A stretch of DNA of 5,213 nt. Origin: WJKP01 sp964531215 (GTDB taxonomy: Bacteria > Patescibacteriota > Patescibacteriia > CAIXNZ01). Location: NCBI GenBank assembly GCA_964531215.1, contig CAZHFK010000054.1, positions 1 through 5,213 on the forward strand. Direction: 5' to 3'. The position numbers were made by a program, and so were the translations under genes. The notes under the pieces were generated by a model, which worked only from the letters and a program-made list of their open reading frames with translations, was not told the DNA's origin and did not search any database. Position 1 is the first letter of the stretch. The number at the start of each line of letters is the position of its first letter. This document shows, in pieces, positions 3,470 through 5,213 of the stretch.

Positions 3470-3706
3470 ATGCTATTGAAAATTTTTGGTACAATTTTAA
3501 TGATAATCGGAGTTTTAATGGTTATAAAAACCAAGTGGTTTTTGCGGGCGATCGGCCGAATTGCCTGGGCAGAGAGAGTTATTGGCAGCACCCGCAGTTT
3601 TTTTAAATTATTGGGAGTGGTTTTGATTTTTGTCGGTTTGATAATGATTTTTAATTTTTTTGGCGGCATTGTTTATTGGGCGTTAGGGCCAATTTTATCT
3701 AATTAA
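3470..3706 (+). CDS. Small two-helix membrane protein
   Basis: 78 residues from ATG 3470; an in-frame TTG at 3458 would add four residues, but ATG is preferred. It has two hydrophobic helices, about 3-19 (LKIFGTILMIIGVLMVI) and about 46-64, each with regularly spaced glycines. A basic, tryptophan-containing loop KTKWFLRAIGRIAWAERV (20-37) lies between them. A hydrophobic, aromatic C-terminus (FGGIVYWALGPIL) could form a third re-entrant or short helix. The positive loop suggests both termini are outside and the loop inside. It is first in the operon downstream of the divergent promoter, 18 bases before the methyltransferase. I do not recognise a named family; from memory, similar two-helix proteins with a K-T-x-W-F-L-R loop occur in CPR genomes, which I could not check. 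Confidence 0.78.
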   Translation: MLLKIFGTILMIIGVLMVIKTKWFLRAIGRIAWAERVIGSTRSFFKLLGVVLIFVGLIMIFNFFGGIVYWALGPILSN

Positions 3707-3724
3707 TAAATAATTTATAATATT

Positions 3725-4276
3725 ATGTCTGACCCAGGAGAAAAACAATTTATTAAACCGCAAGAGGTGATTAATAAATGTCAGATAACAGCCGAGATGA
3801 ACGTGGCTGATTTGGGTTGCGGTAATTTGGGGTATTTTGTTATTCCGATCGCCAAATTGGTCGGTAAAGACGGTAAAGTTTATGCGGTAGATATTCAAAA
3901 ATCAGTCTTGGAGGGCGTTAGAAGCAGAGCTAAATTGGAAGGTTTGACCAATATAGAAACTGTCTGGTCTAATTTGGAAAAAGTCGGCGCAACCAATATT
4001 CCGGAAGCAAGTTTGGATGTGGCTTTGCTGATTAATATTTTGTTTCAAAATAAAAATCGTAAAGATATAATGGCAGAAGCAATAAGATTACTTAAATCAG
4101 GCGGTAACTTGGTCGTGGTTGACTGGAAAAAAATCGGCGTACCTTTTGGTCCGCAAGTTTCCTTACGAGTTGATCCCAATGAAATCAAAGCGATTGCCAA
4201 TGAATTAAATTTGCAATTAATTGAAGAAACAGATTTTGGTGAATATTTTTGGGGTTTGATTTTTACAAAAAGTTAA
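3725..4276 (+). CDS. Class I SAM-dependent methyltransferase, UbiE-like fold
   Basis: 183 residues, short for the class and probably little more than the catalytic core. SAM-binding motif I is VADLGCGNLGYF (27-38), with one residue more than the usual GxGxG spacing. The acidic strand-2 end is VYAVDI (52-57). Strand 4 is SLDVALLINILFQ (96-108), strand 5 LLKSGGNLVVVDW (122-134), and a C-terminal beta pair is VSLRVD and EYFWGLIF. The order and spacing fit the Methyltransf_11/31 or UbiE-like group, but the substrate is not readable. It is not closely similar to the methyltransferase at 1350-2066: it is shorter, has a different motif I and lacks the C-terminal cap. No membrane segment; start ATG without Shine-Dalgarno, 18 bases after the preceding stop. 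Confidence 0.87.
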   Translation: MSDPGEKQFIKPQEVINKCQITAEMNVADLGCGNLGYFVIPIAKLVGKDGKVYAVDIQKSVLEGVRSRAKLEGLTNIETVWSNLEKVGATNIPEASLDVALLINILFQNKNRKDIMAEAIRLLKSGGNLVVVDWKKIGVPFGPQVSLRVDPNEIKAIANELNLQLIEETDFGEYFWGLIFTKS

Positions 4277-4312
4277 AAATGTTTGTTATTAATAATTAAA
4301 TTCAAGTGATTT

Positions 4313-4756
4313 ATGGTATTTTTAGGAATTGATTGGGGGAAGATATTTTCTATACCTTTTTGGCTGGAGGTTAGTCCAGGTGAACTATCAACCAGATTTG
4401 AAAAGATTTTTCTGGTAGTTTTGCTTGTAAGTTATGTTATTTATTTTTTAAGTAAATTTTTTGAAAAACGTTTGACTGCCAGACGTAATTTTATTAAAGC
4501 GAAATTTTTACAAAAAATAGCCAGTTTTTGTTTGTTTATGGCAGTTTCGTTTACTTTTGTTTTCTTTTTCCGTTATGAAGCAATTCCTATTTTAGGCGGC
4601 CGGTTTTGGGTTTTGATTTGGCTGATAACCGGTGTTATTTGGTTGGGCTATTTATTACGCTATTATTTTACTAAAATCCCCCAGCAATTGTCTGAATTGG
4701 AACAAAAACAGAAAAAAGATAAATACTTGGTCGGTATAAAAAAGAAAAAGAAATAA
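4313..4756 (+). CDS. Three-helix membrane protein with basic C-terminal tail
   Basis: 147 residues. The N-terminus FWLEVSPGELST (16-27) leads into helix 1 (about 31-49, IFLVVLLVSYVIYFLSKF). A very basic loop EKRLTARRNFIKAKFLQK (51-68) follows, then helix 2 (about 69-87), a short loop containing RYEAIPILGGRFW (87-99), and helix 3 (about 98-118). A charged cytoplasmic tail ends in five lysines. The basic loop and tail do not obey the positive-inside rule simultaneously across three helices unless one segment is re-entrant, so the topology is uncertain. It lies 36 bases after the methyltransferase and 8 bases before yraN, in one direction. I do not know its function. From memory, a protein with this SPG, RYE-IP-LG-RFW and KYL-tail layout is a frequent uncharacterised CPR membrane protein; no search was possible. 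Confidence 0.78.
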   Translation: MVFLGIDWGKIFSIPFWLEVSPGELSTRFEKIFLVVLLVSYVIYFLSKFFEKRLTARRNFIKAKFLQKIASFCLFMAVSFTFVFFFRYEAIPILGGRFWVLIWLITGVIWLGYLLRYYFTKIPQQLSELEQKQKKDKYLVGIKKKKK

Positions 4757-4764
4757 TTAATTTG

Positions 4765-5124
4765 ATGACTAAAAAGATAAAAATAGGTAATTTTGGGCAG
4801 CAATTAGCTGCCCAATTTTTACTTGATAGAAATTATCAATTTCTGGCGCAAAATTATCATTGTCCGGAAGGTGAAATTGATTTGATTTTTTTAGATCAAG
4901 AACAATTGGTTTTTGTGGAAGTTAAGACTAGGTTATCTCAGCAATTCGGCTTGCCGGAAGAAGCGATTGATCAAAGTAAAAAAGAAAAATTATATCAGAC
5001 AGCTTTGACTTATTTAGCCAAAGAAGAAATTAATCATGATAATTGGCGGATAGATTGTTTAGCCGTAGAAATTGATCAAGCCAATAAAAAAGCCCGGATT
5101 CGTTATCATAAAAATATTTATTAA
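4765..5124 (+). CDS. yraN: YraN family (UPF0102) nuclease-like protein
   Basis: 119 residues from ATG 4765, the usual length of the family; a TTG three bases earlier is in frame but less likely. The family signatures are clear: GNFGQQLAAQFLLDRNYQFL (8-27), NYHCPEGEIDLIFLD (30-44) and LVFVEVKTR (48-56), with the later RIDCLAVEI (95-103). E37-x-D39 and E52-V-K54 form the D/E-x-K core of the restriction-endonuclease-like (PD-(D/E)XK, Holliday-junction-resolvase-like) fold that UPF0102 is grouped with. The catalytic-type residues are present, so nuclease activity is possible, but the biochemical role of YraN is poorly established. It is soluble and last in the plus-strand operon, 8 bases after the membrane-protein gene. 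The downstream hairpin has its T-run on the other strand, so it is a weak terminator for this gene. Confidence 0.95.
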   Translation: MTKKIKIGNFGQQLAAQFLLDRNYQFLAQNYHCPEGEIDLIFLDQEQLVFVEVKTRLSQQFGLPEEAIDQSKKEKLYQTALTYLAKEEINHDNWRIDCLAVEIDQANKKARIRYHKNIY

Positions 5125-5157
5125 AAAAATCCCCGCACGATGAAAAGCACGGGGATT
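5123..5157 (-). terminator. Intrinsic terminator of the gene at the right edge
   Basis: AATCCCCG (5128-5135) pairs with CGGGGATT (5150-5157) around a 14-nt loop. Read on the minus strand it is followed by seven T residues (opposite 5129-5123), so it terminates the leftward gene ending at 5163. In the plus direction GAAATTT follows, giving little termination for yraN. Confidence 0.85.
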
Positions 5158-5162
5158 GAAAT

Positions 5163-5213
5163 TTAATCTTGATCGGCAGGCTGATTTTTTCGTTTTTGCA
5201 AGGCTTTATGCGA
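5163..5213 (-). CDS. C-terminal end of a minus-strand gene (partial)
   Basis: An open frame enters from the right edge on the minus strand. It gives the last 16 residues, SHKALQKRKNQPADQD, and a TAA stop at 5165-5163, six bases before a terminator placed correctly for that strand. The tail is strongly basic and polar, as in small RNA-binding or ribosomal proteins, but too short to identify. The call rests mainly on the terminator and the open frame. Confidence 0.55.
   Translation of the reverse strand, partial: SHKALQKRKNQPADQD

Noticed and set aside
3448..3898. Two minus-strand frames (3448-3669 and 3695-3898)
   Set aside because: Antisense to the two-helix membrane protein and second methyltransferase; Lys/Ile-rich shadow translations.
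1..5213. CRISPR array, insertion sequence, integrase or toxin-antitoxin system
   Set aside because: No regularly spaced direct repeats, transposase or recombinase motifs were found. The NYN gene lacks an adjacent co-directional antitoxin in the same transcription unit.

Overview
The window is a low-GC bacterial chromosome segment of about 5.2 kb, densely packed with short genes. Several things point to a member of the Candidatus Patescibacteria (CPR). Almost every protein is under 240 residues and most are hypothetical. Most genes have no Shine-Dalgarno sequence. Structured repeats are scattered between genes. A YraN-family gene follows a three-helix membrane protein, and one 53-residue protein has a look I associate with CPR genomes. 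This assignment is inference and no marker was compared. UGA acts as an ordinary stop at the end of the first gene, which argues against the UGA=Gly code of Gracilibacteria and SR1.

Layout: 3-314 is a cysteine-rich, probably zinc-binding small protein that ends in a clear intrinsic terminator. 358-804 is a tRNA-Leu(GAG) / tRNA-Val(UAC) pair behind a strong promoter. Each tRNA is followed by a copy of an approximately 84-bp structured repeat whose helices show paired (compensating) differences. 977-1290 is a self-contained unit: consensus promoter, perfect Shine-Dalgarno, 58-residue protein and UUCG-loop terminator. 1350-2233 holds a SAM-dependent methyltransferase and a closely linked 53-residue acidic protein. 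2250-2341 looks like a very short transcription unit (promoter straight into a long hairpin and T-run). It lies just before 2376-2939, an NYN/LabA-type PIN-like nuclease gene that may be leaderless. 2940-3113 is non-coding, with a possible small structured RNA and a bidirectional terminator. 3127-3315 (minus) is a single-cluster ferredoxin. 3348-3440 is a divergent promoter region in which both promoters carry the same core and the same TAAGCTTA palindrome at the same distance from the -10 box. 3470-5124 is a four-gene plus-strand run: a two-helix membrane protein, a second SAM methyltransferase, a three-helix membrane protein and YraN. At the right edge the C-terminus of a minus-strand gene runs in, with its terminator between it and YraN.

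No complete pathway is encoded here. The most interesting material is regulatory or RNA-level: the covarying post-tRNA repeats, the mirrored divergent promoters, the 58-residue gene that alone uses a strong Shine-Dalgarno, and the two candidate small RNAs around the NYN gene. I found no CRISPR array, transposase, integrase, toxin-antitoxin pair or recognisable defence system.
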